A stretch of DNA of 64,000 bases from Verrucomicrobiaceae bacterium (GCA_027484445.1 JAIXSY010000033.1:62001-126000); one strand, 5' to 3'; shown: positions 50,336 through 60,176, counted from the stretch's first letter. Made by a program: numbers and translations. Notes: generated by a model not told the origin, from the letters alone.

Positions 50336-53300
50336 TCACTTCCCCAGCAAGAACGCGATCAAATCACTCATCTGCTCTTTGGAGATAGCCGCTTCGAGAC
50401 CATCAGGCATCAGCGTCCTGTCCAGGCTCTTCATGTCTTTGATGGCGCTGCGGGAGAGGGTTTCTTTGGCGCCGCCGGGCATGGCGAGGACGATAGCGTC
50501 GCTGGTTTCGTTTTGGATGAGGCCGCTAAGGGTGCGGCCGTCCTTGGTCTCGATGGTGTAGGCGCTCCAGCGGGCTTCGAACATGCGGTTGGGATCAAGA
50601 ATGTCGCTGAGGAGGGCTTCGGGGGCCTTCACTTTGACGTCGGAGAGCGGCGGGCCGACATCGACACCGAGCTGGCCGTGCTTGTGGCAGGTGATGCAGA
50701 GGGTGGCGAAGAGTTGCTGGCCCTTTTTGGCGTCGCCGGGCTTTTTGGCGGCGTCGAGGTAGCTGGTGACGACCTTGGCGCGGTCGGTGTTGGCCTCGCC
50801 GAAGAGTTTTTTGGCGAGCGCGGCCATTTCGCCCTTCCCACGCTGGAAACCCCAGCGTTTTTCGACATCGACCCACGCGGGCGGGAACTCACCTTTGTCC
50901 ATGCGCTTGAGGAGGTCGAAGGCGGTGGTGGAGTTGGCGATGAGGATGGCGACGAGTTCGCGTTTGAGCGTGGGGCCGGCCTTGGGCAGGAGTTCGTAAA
51001 GCAGGCCGGAGGTGGTGGTGGCGGGATATTTCTTCAGCAGCGCGATGGTGGCGGCGGTGATGGTGGGCGGCTGCACGCTGGTGAGCAAGCCTTTGATGAT
51101 GGGCTCGACCGCGGCCCATTTCCGCGAAGCGAGTAAGGGCAGCACCGCGAGGCGCTGATCAACCGGCGCGGCGGTATCGGCGATAGCTTCGTCCACCTTT
51201 GAAAGTAAGACCGCAATCTGCTTCGCGGCATCCTCAAATCCTAGCGGTGTCTTGGTCATGAACTCGCCAAGCGTTTTCACGCCGAGCTTGCCACCGGATT
51301 TGGACAAGCCTTCAGCGAGGCCTTGGAGCAAGGCGGGCTTCCACCAAAGGAGCTGGCCCGGAGCTATCTTTAAGACACCAAGCAGCTTTTGGACATCTGG
51401 AGGATTGTTGGCAGCGATCGCCGCAATAGTGAACGAGCGAATCGTGTCATTGCGGTTCGCTGAGTAGGTTTTGGAGAAGCGCTCATCGGCTAGCAACTGA
51501 GCCAAGACATGGCCTGCGGTGTAGTTGCTGGACGAAAGGGCCGCTTTGGCCATCCAAGGATCGTCTGGATATTGGCAAATCGCGTCGGTGCGGATGCCAA
51601 TGTGCTGACCATCTGGATGATCATCGACATCAACCTTGAGCAGTAGTTTATTGAAAACGAGACGGCCTGTATGCTCGGACTGAGGCTGGAAGTGTGGTGC
51701 AGCCGTCCCGGCTGGTTTTTGATCAGTCGAGACGACTGAACCACTCTTGGTTCCCTTCGGCACCACACGCCAGATGCGGCCATGATTCTCGCCTTGGCGC
51801 ATGTCGTTTGCTTTGACGAACTCCTCGGGGAAGAATCTCGCGTGGTCGATCCAGCGGCGGTAGATGTCGCAGATGTAGATGGCACCGTCGGGGCCGGTGG
51901 TGAAGTTCACGGGGCGACACCATTCGTCGCTGCTGCGGAAGAACTCGGTGCGGTCGCCGACACGCGTGGCTTTGAGGGAAGCACCGTTGGGCTCGATCTG
52001 GTAGCGGGTGACGAGCTGGCCGGTGGGATCGGGGACGAAGACGTTGTTTTTGAGTTCGGGCATCAAGTGACCGCGATAGACGCCAAGGCCGCTGCAGGCG
52101 GTGTTGGTGCCGGCGTGGGCATCGGCGGTGGTGTGAGTGATTTGCAGCGGATAGACGCGTGTCTCCGCACCGGGCGTGGCGATGTCTTCATGTACCTGCG
52201 TGATGCCGGCGCGAGGATTCCGCAGCATGGCCTCGTAAGGCATGACGGTGAACATGAGCGGGTTGCGGTTCGAGCAGTAGAAATGATGGCCGTAGTCGTC
52301 GAAGGCACCGCCGTATTGGCCTTTGCCGCCGGTGGGGGTGATCTCGCCGGTCTTGGGGTTCCATTTGAAATTCGAGCCGGGGATGCCGACGACCTTGGTG
52401 GGTGCATCGGCGGGATAAATCTCGCGGGCATCGAGGCCGTTGTTGAAATGCACGCAGCCATCCGGCCCCCAACGCGGGGCGCTGACTTGGAGCTGGCTGT
52501 GCTTCGGATTGAAGCCGCGGATGAGGGGCTTGATGAGGTCGGCCTTGTTGTCGCCGTCGGTGTCTTTGAGGAAGAGAATCTGGCTGCGGGTGGTGGCGAT
52601 GAGGCCGCCGTCGTAGGGGAGGAGGCCCTGCACGTTGTCCATGTGGTCGGCAAAGGTCACCGCCTTGTCCATGCGGCCGTCGCCATCCTCATCGGTGAGG
52701 AGTTGGATGCGGGAAAGCCAGGGATCGCCGGGATTCGGCGGGCCGAGCGGGTAGTCGCGCATGTCGGCGACGAACAGGCGGCCTTTCTCATCCCAGGTGG
52801 CCTCGACGGGATCGAGCACGAGCGGTTCGGCGGCGACGAGTTGCACTTCATACGGCCCATCGAGCTGAATGCGCTTCATGCTTTCTTCGGGAGAAAGGGC
52901 TTCGCTTTGACCATCGCGCACCGCGCCGATGTCGCTGCCGCCGCTGGCCTGGATGGCGGACCATTTCTCTTTGAACTCGCCGAGCGGATACAGCTCGTAG
53001 CGACGCACGATCATCTCCGCTCCTTCGGTCTGAAGAAGGATTTTGCCTTCGGCGGGTTTGCAATCGAAGGCCTCATTGATGAGCGCTCCGTTGACGAAGT
53101 ATTGCAGCGTGTCGCCCTTCGCGATGACTTCGAGTCGGTTCCACTCGCCGCTGGGGCTTTCGACATCGTTTTTGCCGCGGAAGCCCACGGTGTCACTCCA
53201 GTCTTCATCGCGACCACGCCAGTTGATGCGGCCTTTGGTCACGGTCTGGCGTGGAGAGCCTTGTTTCCAGATTTTCTCTTTATCGCGGTCGAGCACGAAT

Positions 53301-53773
53301 TCGGCGGAGAGCGAAGTGGTGACCTCCGTGCCATCGGCGAGCTTCGGCGAGAGCACGAGGATGTCACCCACGCCGCCCTCAATGATCTGCGCCTCGATGC
53401 TGGCCATCCAGGTGTCGCTGTAGGCACCGTGCGGGCCGTAAGCATGGAGGAGGATGCCGTTGTCCTTGGCCTTCTTTTCGCGAGTACCCCAAGTCTTCGT
53501 GCCCCATTTGAATTCGAGGACGAGATGGTAGTCGCGGTAGTTTTCCTTCGTGGCGACATAGCCGTAGCCGCGGCCGCTGATGTTGAAGGTGCCGTCCTTG
53601 GCAAAGGTCCAGATGTCTTTGGGATCATCATGGAAATCCATCTTGGGATTCACGTGGTGCTCGACCGCGCCGCTGCGAATGACTTCGAGGAGGTCGATCT
53701 TCTTTGTTACCGGCTGGGCGGGTAGGACGGATGCGACGGAGAGGACCGAAAGGACAGATGAGAGGAGGCGCAT
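50336..53773 (-). CDS. DUF1080-PVC-type heme-binding-cytochrome c fusion protein
   Basis: A 1145-residue exported protein with leader MRLLSSVLSVLSVASVLPAQ. Residues ~25-290 are a DUF1080/LamG-like (3-keto-disaccharide hydrolase type) jelly roll (YRDYHLVLEFKWGTKTWG, FVNGALINEAFDC). A six-bladed PVC-type dehydrogenase propeller follows (VEATWDEKGRLFVADMRDYP, CRPVNFTTGPDGAIYICDIY), then HEAT-like helices. Near ~1026 is a c-type haem site CITCH, and PPLSDVKVKAPEALLSDILDPN completes the C-terminal cytochrome domain. I use the ATG at 53773; upstream sequence lacks a leader. It is divergent from a cytochrome-DUF1549-DUF1553 gene. A role in extracytoplasmic sugar oxidation is inferred. Confidence 0.9.
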   Translation of the reverse strand: MRLLSSVLSVLSVASVLPAQPVTKKIDLLEVIRSGAVEHHVNPKMDFHDDPKDIWTFAKDGTFNISGRGYGYVATKENYRDYHLVLEFKWGTKTWGTREKKAKDNGILLHAYGPHGAYSDTWMASIEAQIIEGGVGDILVLSPKLADGTEVTTSLSAEFVLDRDKEKIWKQGSPRQTVTKGRINWRGRDEDWSDTVGFRGKNDVESPSGEWNRLEVIAKGDTLQYFVNGALINEAFDCKPAEGKILLQTEGAEMIVRRYELYPLGEFKEKWSAIQASGGSDIGAVRDGQSEALSPEESMKRIQLDGPYEVQLVAAEPLVLDPVEATWDEKGRLFVADMRDYPLGPPNPGDPWLSRIQLLTDEDGDGRMDKAVTFADHMDNVQGLLPYDGGLIATTRSQILFLKDTDGDNKADLIKPLIRGFNPKHSQLQVSAPRWGPDGCVHFNNGLDAREIYPADAPTKVVGIPGSNFKWNPKTGEITPTGGKGQYGGAFDDYGHHFYCSNRNPLMFTVMPYEAMLRNPRAGITQVHEDIATPGAETRVYPLQITHTTADAHAGTNTACSGLGVYRGHLMPELKNNVFVPDPTGQLVTRYQIEPNGASLKATRVGDRTEFFRSSDEWCRPVNFTTGPDGAIYICDIYRRWIDHARFFPEEFVKANDMRQGENHGRIWRVVPKGTKSGSVVSTDQKPAGTAAPHFQPQSEHTGRLVFNKLLLKVDVDDHPDGQHIGIRTDAICQYPDDPWMAKAALSSSNYTAGHVLAQLLADERFSKTYSANRNDTIRSFTIAAIAANNPPDVQKLLGVLKIAPGQLLWWKPALLQGLAEGLSKSGGKLGVKTLGEFMTKTPLGFEDAAKQIAVLLSKVDEAIADTAAPVDQRLAVLPLLASRKWAAVEPIIKGLLTSVQPPTITAATIALLKKYPATTTSGLLYELLPKAGPTLKRELVAILIANSTTAFDLLKRMDKGEFPPAWVDVEKRWGFQRGKGEMAALAKKLFGEANTDRAKVVTSYLDAAKKPGDAKKGQQLFATLCITCHKHGQLGVDVGPPLSDVKVKAPEALLSDILDPNRMFEARWSAYTIETKDGRTLSGLIQNETSDAIVLAMPGGAKETLSRSAIKDMKSLDRTLMPDGLEAAISKEQMSDLIAFLLGK

Positions 53774-53945
53774 GATGGGGGACACAGGCAGCTTTGGGTG
53801 ATCATTACGGCTTGTGGAGGCTTGCGCCTCATTCCCTGGGGGCGTGTTTTGGTGCTTTGGTGACAAGCAGTGAATGCCGGAATAGTCCAAAGCCATGGCA
53901 GTGTGGAGTCATATCCTTGGGCCGTAATCCGTGCATATTTTTTCC

Positions 53946-56921
53946 ATGCTTGACCGCGCCTTGATCCTTTTTTTTGCCGTACACCTTGCCTTCAGCATCA
54001 GGGCCGAACCGGTGCAGTTCAGCCGCGATGTCTTGCCTATCCTTTCCGAGAACTGCCTGAGCTGCCATGGCCAGGATGAGGCACACCGAAAGGCGGATCT
54101 TCGGCTGGACACACGTGAGGGAGCGCTGGCGGTGATCCGCCCAGGGAAGCCAGAGGCCAGTGATCTCATCACCCGCATTGTCACGCAGGATGCGGATGAA
54201 ATCATGCCACCGCCGAAGTCGCACAAACCTCCCTTGAAGCCGGAGCAGGTGGCGCTGCTGGAGCGTTGGGTGAAAGAAGGCGCGCCATGGGGAAAGCACT
54301 GGTCGTTTGAGAAGCCGATGAAAAAGCCCGCGCAGGGGCATCCTGTGGATCACTGGGTGCGACAGCGTTTGACTCAGGAAGGGCTCCGCCCGGCACCGCG
54401 AGCAGCCGAATCCACCTTGAGGCGGCGTTTGAGCTTTGATCTTACCGGCCTGCCACCTGCGGGACCTTCCCAGCGGTCATGGAAGGAAGAAATCGACAGC
54501 CTGCTGGCCTCGCCACATTTCGGCGAGCGCATGGCCATGTGGTGGCTGGATGTGGCGCGCTATTCGGACACGGATGGCTTTCAATCGGATGCCACCCGCA
54601 CGAATTGGCCTTGGCGCGACTGGGTGGTGGAGGCTTTCAACGCCAACAAGCCCTTTGACCAGTTCACCCTGGAGCAGTTCGCCGGTGATCTGCTGCCGAA
54701 GGCGACGCCTGAGCAGCAGCTGGCCACCTGCTTTCACCGCAACCACATGACGAATGGCGAAGGCGGGCGTGACAAGGAGGAGTCGCGCATCGACTACGTC
54801 ATCGACCGGGTGAACACGGTGGGATCTGCTTGGTTAGGCCTGACGCTGGGCTGCACGCAGTGCCATTCGCACAAGTTCGATCCCATCTCCCACGCGGACT
54901 ACTATGCGATGAATGCCTTCTTCAACAGCATCGACGAAGACGGCGCGGCAGGCTCGGCGGCCAAGCCTTACCTGAGCTACCAGTCTCCCTATGCCGAGCG
55001 GGCGGTGCGTGAGGCCCAAGCGCTGGTCGATCAGCGCAGTCCCGTGGAGGCTGCGGCGAAGGCTGCGGCGGAGAAACCCTTTGGCGACTGGCTGGCGCAG
55101 CGCCAGCGGCAGGTGCGCGGCGGCTTTCAGGCCTGGCAGGTGCTGCGTGGCGCTTTGGAATCGGAAGAGGGCACGCGGCTCATGCAGCAGGCCGATGGCA
55201 TCGTCATCGCCAGCGGGGCAAATCCGCGTCAGGACGATTACAGGCTCATCAGCCGCGCGCCGCAGGCACGTCTGACCGGGCTGAGACTGGAGGTGCTGCC
55301 GCAAGCCGGATCACTTTCACGAGGCAAGACGGGCGAGTTCATCCTGACTGACATCAAGGTGCAGGTGCGGCGGAAGGGCAGCGCCCAGGTGCGCGACATC
55401 GCCATGGCGGGAGCGGTGGCGGACTTTGAAGCCGGAGGCGGCAAGCCGCGTGAATACGGCGCGGTCAAAGGCACGCTGGATGACGATCCGCGCAATGGCT
55501 GGACCACGGTCGGCGCGCCCAAAGACCAGCCGCACGTGGCTGTGTATGAGCTGCGCGAGCCGCTGCGGCTGGAGGCCGAGGAAGAGCTCATCATTGAGCT
55601 GCGGCATCGTTCCACCTTGGGTGACGCAAACCTCGCCAGCTTCCGCCTTTCCGTCACCGACCAGCCTGGACCTGCCGTGCGGTCTGTGGGCAAGGCACCG
55701 CTGGAGCAGCTTGCCGAGACCAAGGGCGCGGTGGATGAAAAGCTGCGCGATCTGCTTTTCTCCCAGTTCCTGGAGGATCATGCGCCTTATCAGCAGGCGA
55801 AGGCCTCACTGAATCGCGCCATGGCCCAGCTGGGGGAAGTGAAGGGCGCGGCGAAAAAGCTGAACGTCATGGTGCTGGCCGAACGAAAAGAGCCGAGAGA
55901 CACCCATGTGTTGCTGCGTGGCGTGTGGGACAAAAAAGGCGACAAGGTGCAGCCGGGTGTGCCCGAGGCCATCGCGCCCTGGTCTGCCGATTTGCCACGT
56001 GACCGCATCGGGCTCGCGCGCTGGATCACTTCCCGCGAGCATCCGCTCACGGCGCGAGTTTTCGTGAATCATCTCTGGCAGATGTTCTTTGGCGCAGGGC
56101 TGGTGCGCACGGCAGATGACTTTGGCCTTCAGGGGCAGCGGCCCACGCACCCGGAGCTGCTCGACTGGCTGGCGGTGGACTTCATGGAGCATGGCTGGGA
56201 CATCAAGCACCTGATCCGTCGCATCGTCACGAGCGAGACCTATCAGCAGGACAGTGCTGCCTCGCCGCAGCTCATGGCCCGCGATCCTGACAACCGTCTC
56301 CTGGCCCGGGGGCCGCGCTTCCGCCTGCCGAGCTGGATGCTGCGCGATGCCGCCCTGGCTGTCTCTGGCCTGCTGAATCCCGCGCTGGGCGGTCCGCCCG
56401 TGCGTCCCTATCAGCCCGAGGGCGTGTGGGAGGAAATCTTCATGGGCCGCTTCACCTACGAGCCTAGCGAGGGTGCGGCGCAACATCGACGCACGCTGTA
56501 TGCCTTCTGGCGCCGCAGCATCGCCCCCACGTTTTTGTTCGACAGCGCCCAGCGCCGTGTCTGCGAGGTGGGCATGACCCGCACGAACACACCGCTGCAG
56601 GCACTGACACTGCTGAATGACCGTACCGTGCTGACTGCCGCGCGGGAGCTTTCCCGCCAGATGCTGATCCAGCCTGACGATGAGGCGCGCCTCACATGGC
56701 TGCATGAGCGCGTGCTTTCGAGAAAACCGAGCGCCCCAGAGCTGGCGGTGCTGCAACGGGAATGGCAACGCGCCTTTGAGCATTACGCGAAGCATCCTCA
56801 GGAGGCGGCGGCTTACCTGGAGACCGCGCCCACTGATCCGGCCCGGCTTTCCCGCCTAGCGGCGGGCTGTCTGGTGGCCACGATGGTGATGAACCTGGAT
56901 GAGGCCATCACGCACGAGTGA
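53946..56921 (+). CDS. PSCyt1-DUF1549-DUF1553 protein
   Basis: A 991-residue exported protein. A leader (MLDRALILFFAVHLAFSIRAE) is followed by the planctomycete cytochrome domain. Its haem motif CLSCHG is at 37-42 (FSRDVLPILSENCLSCHG). DUF1549 contains RLSFDLTGLPP and CTQCHSHKFDPI; DUF1553 contains VFVNHLWQMFFGAGLV and the closing CLVATMVMNLDEAITHE. Between them a ~200-residue insertion has a discoidin/galactose-binding-like feel (VYELREPLRLEAEEELIIEL). The ATG at 53946 is preferred to a GTG at 53931. The usual downstream DUF1501 partner is absent; coaD follows in the opposite direction. Confidence 0.92.
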   Translation: MLDRALILFFAVHLAFSIRAEPVQFSRDVLPILSENCLSCHGQDEAHRKADLRLDTREGALAVIRPGKPEASDLITRIVTQDADEIMPPPKSHKPPLKPEQVALLERWVKEGAPWGKHWSFEKPMKKPAQGHPVDHWVRQRLTQEGLRPAPRAAESTLRRRLSFDLTGLPPAGPSQRSWKEEIDSLLASPHFGERMAMWWLDVARYSDTDGFQSDATRTNWPWRDWVVEAFNANKPFDQFTLEQFAGDLLPKATPEQQLATCFHRNHMTNGEGGRDKEESRIDYVIDRVNTVGSAWLGLTLGCTQCHSHKFDPISHADYYAMNAFFNSIDEDGAAGSAAKPYLSYQSPYAERAVREAQALVDQRSPVEAAAKAAAEKPFGDWLAQRQRQVRGGFQAWQVLRGALESEEGTRLMQQADGIVIASGANPRQDDYRLISRAPQARLTGLRLEVLPQAGSLSRGKTGEFILTDIKVQVRRKGSAQVRDIAMAGAVADFEAGGGKPREYGAVKGTLDDDPRNGWTTVGAPKDQPHVAVYELREPLRLEAEEELIIELRHRSTLGDANLASFRLSVTDQPGPAVRSVGKAPLEQLAETKGAVDEKLRDLLFSQFLEDHAPYQQAKASLNRAMAQLGEVKGAAKKLNVMVLAERKEPRDTHVLLRGVWDKKGDKVQPGVPEAIAPWSADLPRDRIGLARWITSREHPLTARVFVNHLWQMFFGAGLVRTADDFGLQGQRPTHPELLDWLAVDFMEHGWDIKHLIRRIVTSETYQQDSAASPQLMARDPDNRLLARGPRFRLPSWMLRDAALAVSGLLNPALGGPPVRPYQPEGVWEEIFMGRFTYEPSEGAAQHRRTLYAFWRRSIAPTFLFDSAQRRVCEVGMTRTNTPLQALTLLNDRTVLTAARELSRQMLIQPDDEARLTWLHERVLSRKPSAPELAVLQREWQRAFEHYAKHPQEAAAYLETAPTDPARLSRLAAGCLVATMVMNLDEAITHE

Positions 56922-56992
56922 TGAGCTTTGTGCCTCGATGCCGAAGTTTTCGGCGAGAATGTCCCGTTTATCGTGGGCTTTGGAATTCAGCT

Positions 56993-57481
56993 TTAGCCGG
57001 GCAGACCGCTATGCTTGGCCTTCAGCGCCGCCACCACGTGTGCTGGCACGAACTGGTTCACATTGCCGCCCAGGCGTGCGATTTCCTTCACCAGCCGACT
57101 GCTGATGTAGGTCAGCTCCTCCCGTGGCATGAGGAAGAGCGTCTCCAGGTTGGGCTCCAGCTTGCGGTTCATGAGCGCCAGCTGGAATTCGAATTCAAAG
57201 TCGCTCACTGCGCGCAGGCCGCGCACCAGCGCCACGGCCTTGTGTTCACGGGCAAAGTCCACCAGCAGGCCCTGAAACGGCAGCACGCGTAGGTTCGGCA
57301 GGTGGTCCGTGGCGGCGCGCAGCAGCTCCACGCGTTCTTCCAGGGAAAAGAGGCTGTTCTTGGCGTTGTCCCGCGCCACGGCCACAATGAGTTCATCGAA
57401 CAGACCTGCGGCTCGCTGGATGACATCCAGATGGCCGTTGGTGATGGGGTCAAAGCTGCCGGGGTAAATGGCGAGTCGCAT
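56993..57481 (-). CDS. coaD: Phosphopantetheine adenylyltransferase
   Basis: Makes dephospho-CoA from 4'-phosphopantetheine and ATP. The 162-residue length is standard. [19 protein letters not shown] holds the T/HxGH nucleotidyltransferase motif. [22 protein letters not shown] and [17 protein letters not shown] (ISSR motif) complete the family signature. The start [12 protein letters not shown] is unambiguous. It is divergent from the KhpB-like gene. No rsmD partner is adjacent. Confidence 0.97.
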   Translation of the reverse strand: MRLAIYPGSFDPITNGHLDVIQRAAGLFDELIVAVARDNAKNSLFSLEERVELLRAATDHLPNLRVLPFQGLLVDFAREHKAVALVRGLRAVSDFEFEFQLALMNRKLEPNLETLFLMPREELTYISSRLVKEIARLGGNVNQFVPAHVVAALKAKHSGLPG

Positions 57482-57673
57482 GGTCAGCAGTCATACGGGC
57501 AGGCAGGGACAGGCGCAAGAGCGCGCCTACGGTAGGCGGCTTCGCCAAAAGACGAGGGGGGGAAGGCAAGGATGGGCTTTCTAGGCTTTGCCGCGTTTTG
57601 ACAAACGCGCCCAGGAGGGGTGGGCGGTGGTGTTTCGATTTGCCCACGGGCAGTCAGCGTCTAGCTTGAAGCC

Positions 57674-58129
57674 ATGACCGCCATCGAACACGCTAGCCAG
57701 ATTCTCGACACCATGCTTGGCTACCTGGGCTTCAACGTCAGGATTGATCTCGTGGAGGATGCTGAGGGACCGCTGTTGCAGGTGCACACGGATGAAGGCT
57801 CCAAGCTCATCGGCAAGCACGGCTCTACCATGGAAGACATCCAGTATTTGGTGAATCGGGTGCTTCAGCGCCATCTGCACGATGCTCCGCGCATTCGCGT
57901 GGACATCGACTACTACCGCGCGATGAAGGAGGAAAAGATGGTCAATGATGCCCGCGAATGCGGAGAGCGTGTTCGACTCACCGGCAAATCTGAGACACTG
58001 CCACCGCTGAACAGCTACCATCGGCGGCTAATCCACAACTTGTTCGTCAACGATCCTGAGTTGCAAAGCATCAGTCTGGACGGCAACGCCCGCTTCAAGC
58101 GCATCCAGATTCGCAAGCGCCGCGGCTAA
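57674..58129 (+). CDS. Jag/KhpB-like KH-R3H RNA-binding protein
   Basis: A 151-residue protein with a KH domain (residues ~20-80, GxxG in SKLIGKHGSTMEDIQYLVNR) followed by an R3H domain (SYHRRLIHNLF with RxxxH). It lacks the Jag N-terminal domain of Firmicute KhpB/SpoIIIJ-associated proteins, so it is a shortened form. The family binds single-stranded RNA and affects cell division and translation. The usual yidC-jag neighbourhood is absent. A tandem array of 42-bp hairpin repeats begins 51 bp after its stop. Confidence 0.9.
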   Translation: MTAIEHASQILDTMLGYLGFNVRIDLVEDAEGPLLQVHTDEGSKLIGKHGSTMEDIQYLVNRVLQRHLHDAPRIRVDIDYYRAMKEEKMVNDARECGERVRLTGKSETLPPLNSYHRRLIHNLFVNDPELQSISLDGNARFKRIQIRKRRG

Positions 58130-58180
58130 GGCCTACCTGCCATTAACGGTAGCGCTCCGCACCTGAAGCCAGCTCCCATC

Positions 58181-58389
58181 GAAGATTCCCAGGCACTCCG
58201 AATTTTCGGAGGTGCCATCCCTGAAGTTCCCCGGGCATTCTGATTTTCAGAGGTGCCATCCCTGAAGTTCCCCGGGCATTCCGAATTTTCGGAGGTGCCA
58301 TCCCTGAAGTTCCCCGGGCATTCCGAATTTTCGGAGGTGCTGTCCCTGAAGTTCCCCGGGCATTCTGATTTTCAGAGGTGCCTTCCCTG
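58181..58389. repeat. Five tandem 42-bp hairpin repeats between convergent genes
   Basis: Units begin at 58181, 58223, 58264, 58306 and 58348. Each contains GAAGTTCCCCGGGCATT (degenerate in unit 1), a small hairpin and GGTGCCATCCCT. The hairpin stem alternates between CCGAA/TTCGG (three units) and CTGA/TCAG (two units). The paired changes keep the stem intact. Position and structure suit a bidirectional terminator or REP-like array; there is no coding sense. Confidence 0.88.
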
Positions 58390-58423
58390 GCGTTGAAGCG
58401 GCTGCGGGGCTTTCAGGACCGGC

Positions 58424-59029
58424 TCAGCGGAAGACCATGTAGGCCTTCAGGGGGCGTGTTTCATCAAAGACGACGGGAAGCTGGATCGCCTCTTGCAGGA
58501 GCTTCATGTACTGGCTGTTGGGGATCTCATGCCCGCCAAACATGGCCAGATGCGGGGTCGTCCACTGTGTGTCATGCAGGACAAAGCCACGGTCACGCAG
58601 CCGCCACTGAAGGTGCGTCAGCGCTACCTTGGAGGCCTGAGTCTCGCGGCTGAACATACTCTCGCCGAAAAAGGCACCGCCGATGGCCACGCCATAGACA
58701 CCGCCGACCAGTCGGCCGCCGCGCCAGACCTCGGCGCTGTGGGCGTAGCCTAGCTCATGCAGCGCCTGATAGCTGTCGAGGATCAGGTTGTTGATCCAGG
58801 TCTCCTGGCGGTCCGCGCAGCCACGCATCACATCGCCAAAGGCCGTGTTCCAGCGCAGTTCAAAGGGATGATCGCGCAGGTAGCGGGCAAAGCGGCGTGG
58901 CACATGAAAGTCCTGAACGGGAAGGATGCCCCGATGCTTCGGACGAAACCAAGACAACTTGCCATCCCCATGCCCCATGGGGAAGGCACCATCGCAGTAA
59001 GCGCTAAGTAACTGGAGCGGGTCGATCAT
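58424..59029 (-). CDS. aat: Leucyl/phenylalanyl-tRNA-protein transferase
   Basis: Adds Leu or Phe from aminoacyl-tRNA to N-terminal Arg/Lys of proteins, marking them for the N-degron pathway. The 201-residue length is slightly below the E. coli 234. Landmarks are AYCDGAFPMGHGDGKLSWFRPKHRGILP, split here as AYCDGAFPMG and WFRPKHRGILP. AEVWRGGRLVGGVYGVAIG and FFGESMFSRETQASKVAL follow. The C-terminal HLAMFGGHEIPNSQYM is intact. The ATG at 59029 is used; a GTG at 59038 is nine bp upstream. No clpS or clpA lies in the window. Confidence 0.95.
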   Translation of the reverse strand: MIDPLQLLSAYCDGAFPMGHGDGKLSWFRPKHRGILPVQDFHVPRRFARYLRDHPFELRWNTAFGDVMRGCADRQETWINNLILDSYQALHELGYAHSAEVWRGGRLVGGVYGVAIGGAFFGESMFSRETQASKVALTHLQWRLRDRGFVLHDTQWTTPHLAMFGGHEIPNSQYMKLLQEAIQLPVVFDETRPLKAYMVFR

Positions 59030-59064
59030 GGTAGGCACGGGGCAGGGAGGTCATGCCGGAGCGC

Positions 59065-59946
59065 TCACAGCCGGTCGATCGCGCGTTGGTTCGCTTGCCA
59101 TCCCTTCCAGAGATACTGGGCCAGGATCAGTGCTTTGCGCGCGGGGTGCAGCTTCATCCGCTTCTCAAAGACGGGATAGCGAGCCGTGCGCAGTTTTTCC
59201 AAAATCTCTGAGTAGATCTGCCCCATCATGCGAGAGGCCAGCAGGTTGTCAGAATCCTCCACAGGCAGCAGGCGGGCTGCCTCGCGGTAAAAACCACGCG
59301 CACGGCTGTACTGGAAGTCCATGAGCTGGACAAAGCGCGGGCTGTGCCAGCCAGTCAGGATCTCCCGCTCTGTCACGCCATAGCGCCGCAGATCTTCCAG
59401 CGGCAGGTAGATGCGGCCGTAGTCACGCGCATCCTCGCCCACATCCCGAATGATGTTCGTCAGCTGCAGGGCGTAGCCGAGCTGGATGGCGTGCTCGCGG
59501 GTAGCCGCTTGGCTATGGCCGAAGATGTGTACGCTGCACAGGCCGACGACGGAGGCCACCTTGTAGCAGTAGCCCAGCAGGTCCTGGTAGGTCTCGTAGC
59601 GCAGCGTGGTGATGTCTGAGGCGACGCCATCAATGATTTCCGCCAGCCAAGCTCGGGGAAAACCATACTTGCCTGGCAGATCCACCACCTCATCCAGCAC
59701 AGGGTGGCCTGGTGCCTCTGCGCTGAGCACGCACTTTTTCCAGTGGGCGAGCTCGGTCTCCTTTTCCAATTCACTCAGCGTGGCGGATTCGGCGATGTCA
59801 TCGGCCACACGACAAAAGGCGTAAAAGCTGGTCATGTCGCGTTTCCGCTCCCTGGGCAGGCAGGCCAGGGCAAAGGCCAGGTTGGACTTGGCGCGCCGGG
59901 CGATTTCTGCCGTGGAGAGCTGGCTTTCGGGAGAAGGGGAAGACAT
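59065..59946 (-). CDS. Squalene/phytoene synthase (HpnD-like)
   Basis: A 293-residue trans-isoprenyl synthase that joins two prenyl diphosphates head to head. Both Asp-rich motifs are present: FCRVADDIAES and NIIRDVGEDARD. YCYKVASVVGLCSVHIFG and GRIYLPLEDLRRYGV are family hallmarks. The pattern suits HpnD (presqualene diphosphate synthase) or a phytoene/squalene synthase; HpnC, HpnE or crt genes are not adjacent. The frame extends 72 residues upstream without similarity, so the ATG at 59946 is used. It lies 35 bp upstream of aat on the same strand. Confidence 0.9.
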   Translation of the reverse strand: MSSPSPESQLSTAEIARRAKSNLAFALACLPRERKRDMTSFYAFCRVADDIAESATLSELEKETELAHWKKCVLSAEAPGHPVLDEVVDLPGKYGFPRAWLAEIIDGVASDITTLRYETYQDLLGYCYKVASVVGLCSVHIFGHSQAATREHAIQLGYALQLTNIIRDVGEDARDYGRIYLPLEDLRRYGVTEREILTGWHSPRFVQLMDFQYSRARGFYREAARLLPVEDSDNLLASRMMGQIYSEILEKLRTARYPVFEKRMKLHPARKALILAQYLWKGWQANQRAIDRL

Positions 59947-60176
59947 CAGAAAAGAGAAGGGGAGCCACACCGCAGGCACCGACGACGGCGCAGGAACCCA
60001 AGCCACGGCGTGAGGCATTTGCTGCTCTAAAACACCGCCTTTCTCGTGGCAAGCCAGGAGATGGCTGGAAGTGTGAAGTGCGTGCGGGCCCCATGCTTGC
60101 TTGACCAAACGCCCGCGCGGCTCACGTATGATGGGTGTCCTTCCTTGGACATTCCCTCCCAACCCCTCCCCCTCCC

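Noticed and set aside
50324..51136. A 270-codon plus-strand frame over the cytochrome end of the PVC-heme gene
   Set aside because: Antisense to the CITCH cytochrome domain; the composition is that of a mirrored coding strand.
51782..53725. A 647-codon open frame on the plus strand
   Set aside because: It lies antisense to the DUF1080-PVC-heme-cytochrome gene, and the protein is repetitive Val/Ala/Gly with no motif. The minus-strand product has several recognised domains.
58181..58389. CRISPR or VNTR inside a gene
   Set aside because: There are no spacers, and the array lies between stop codons of two convergent genes.
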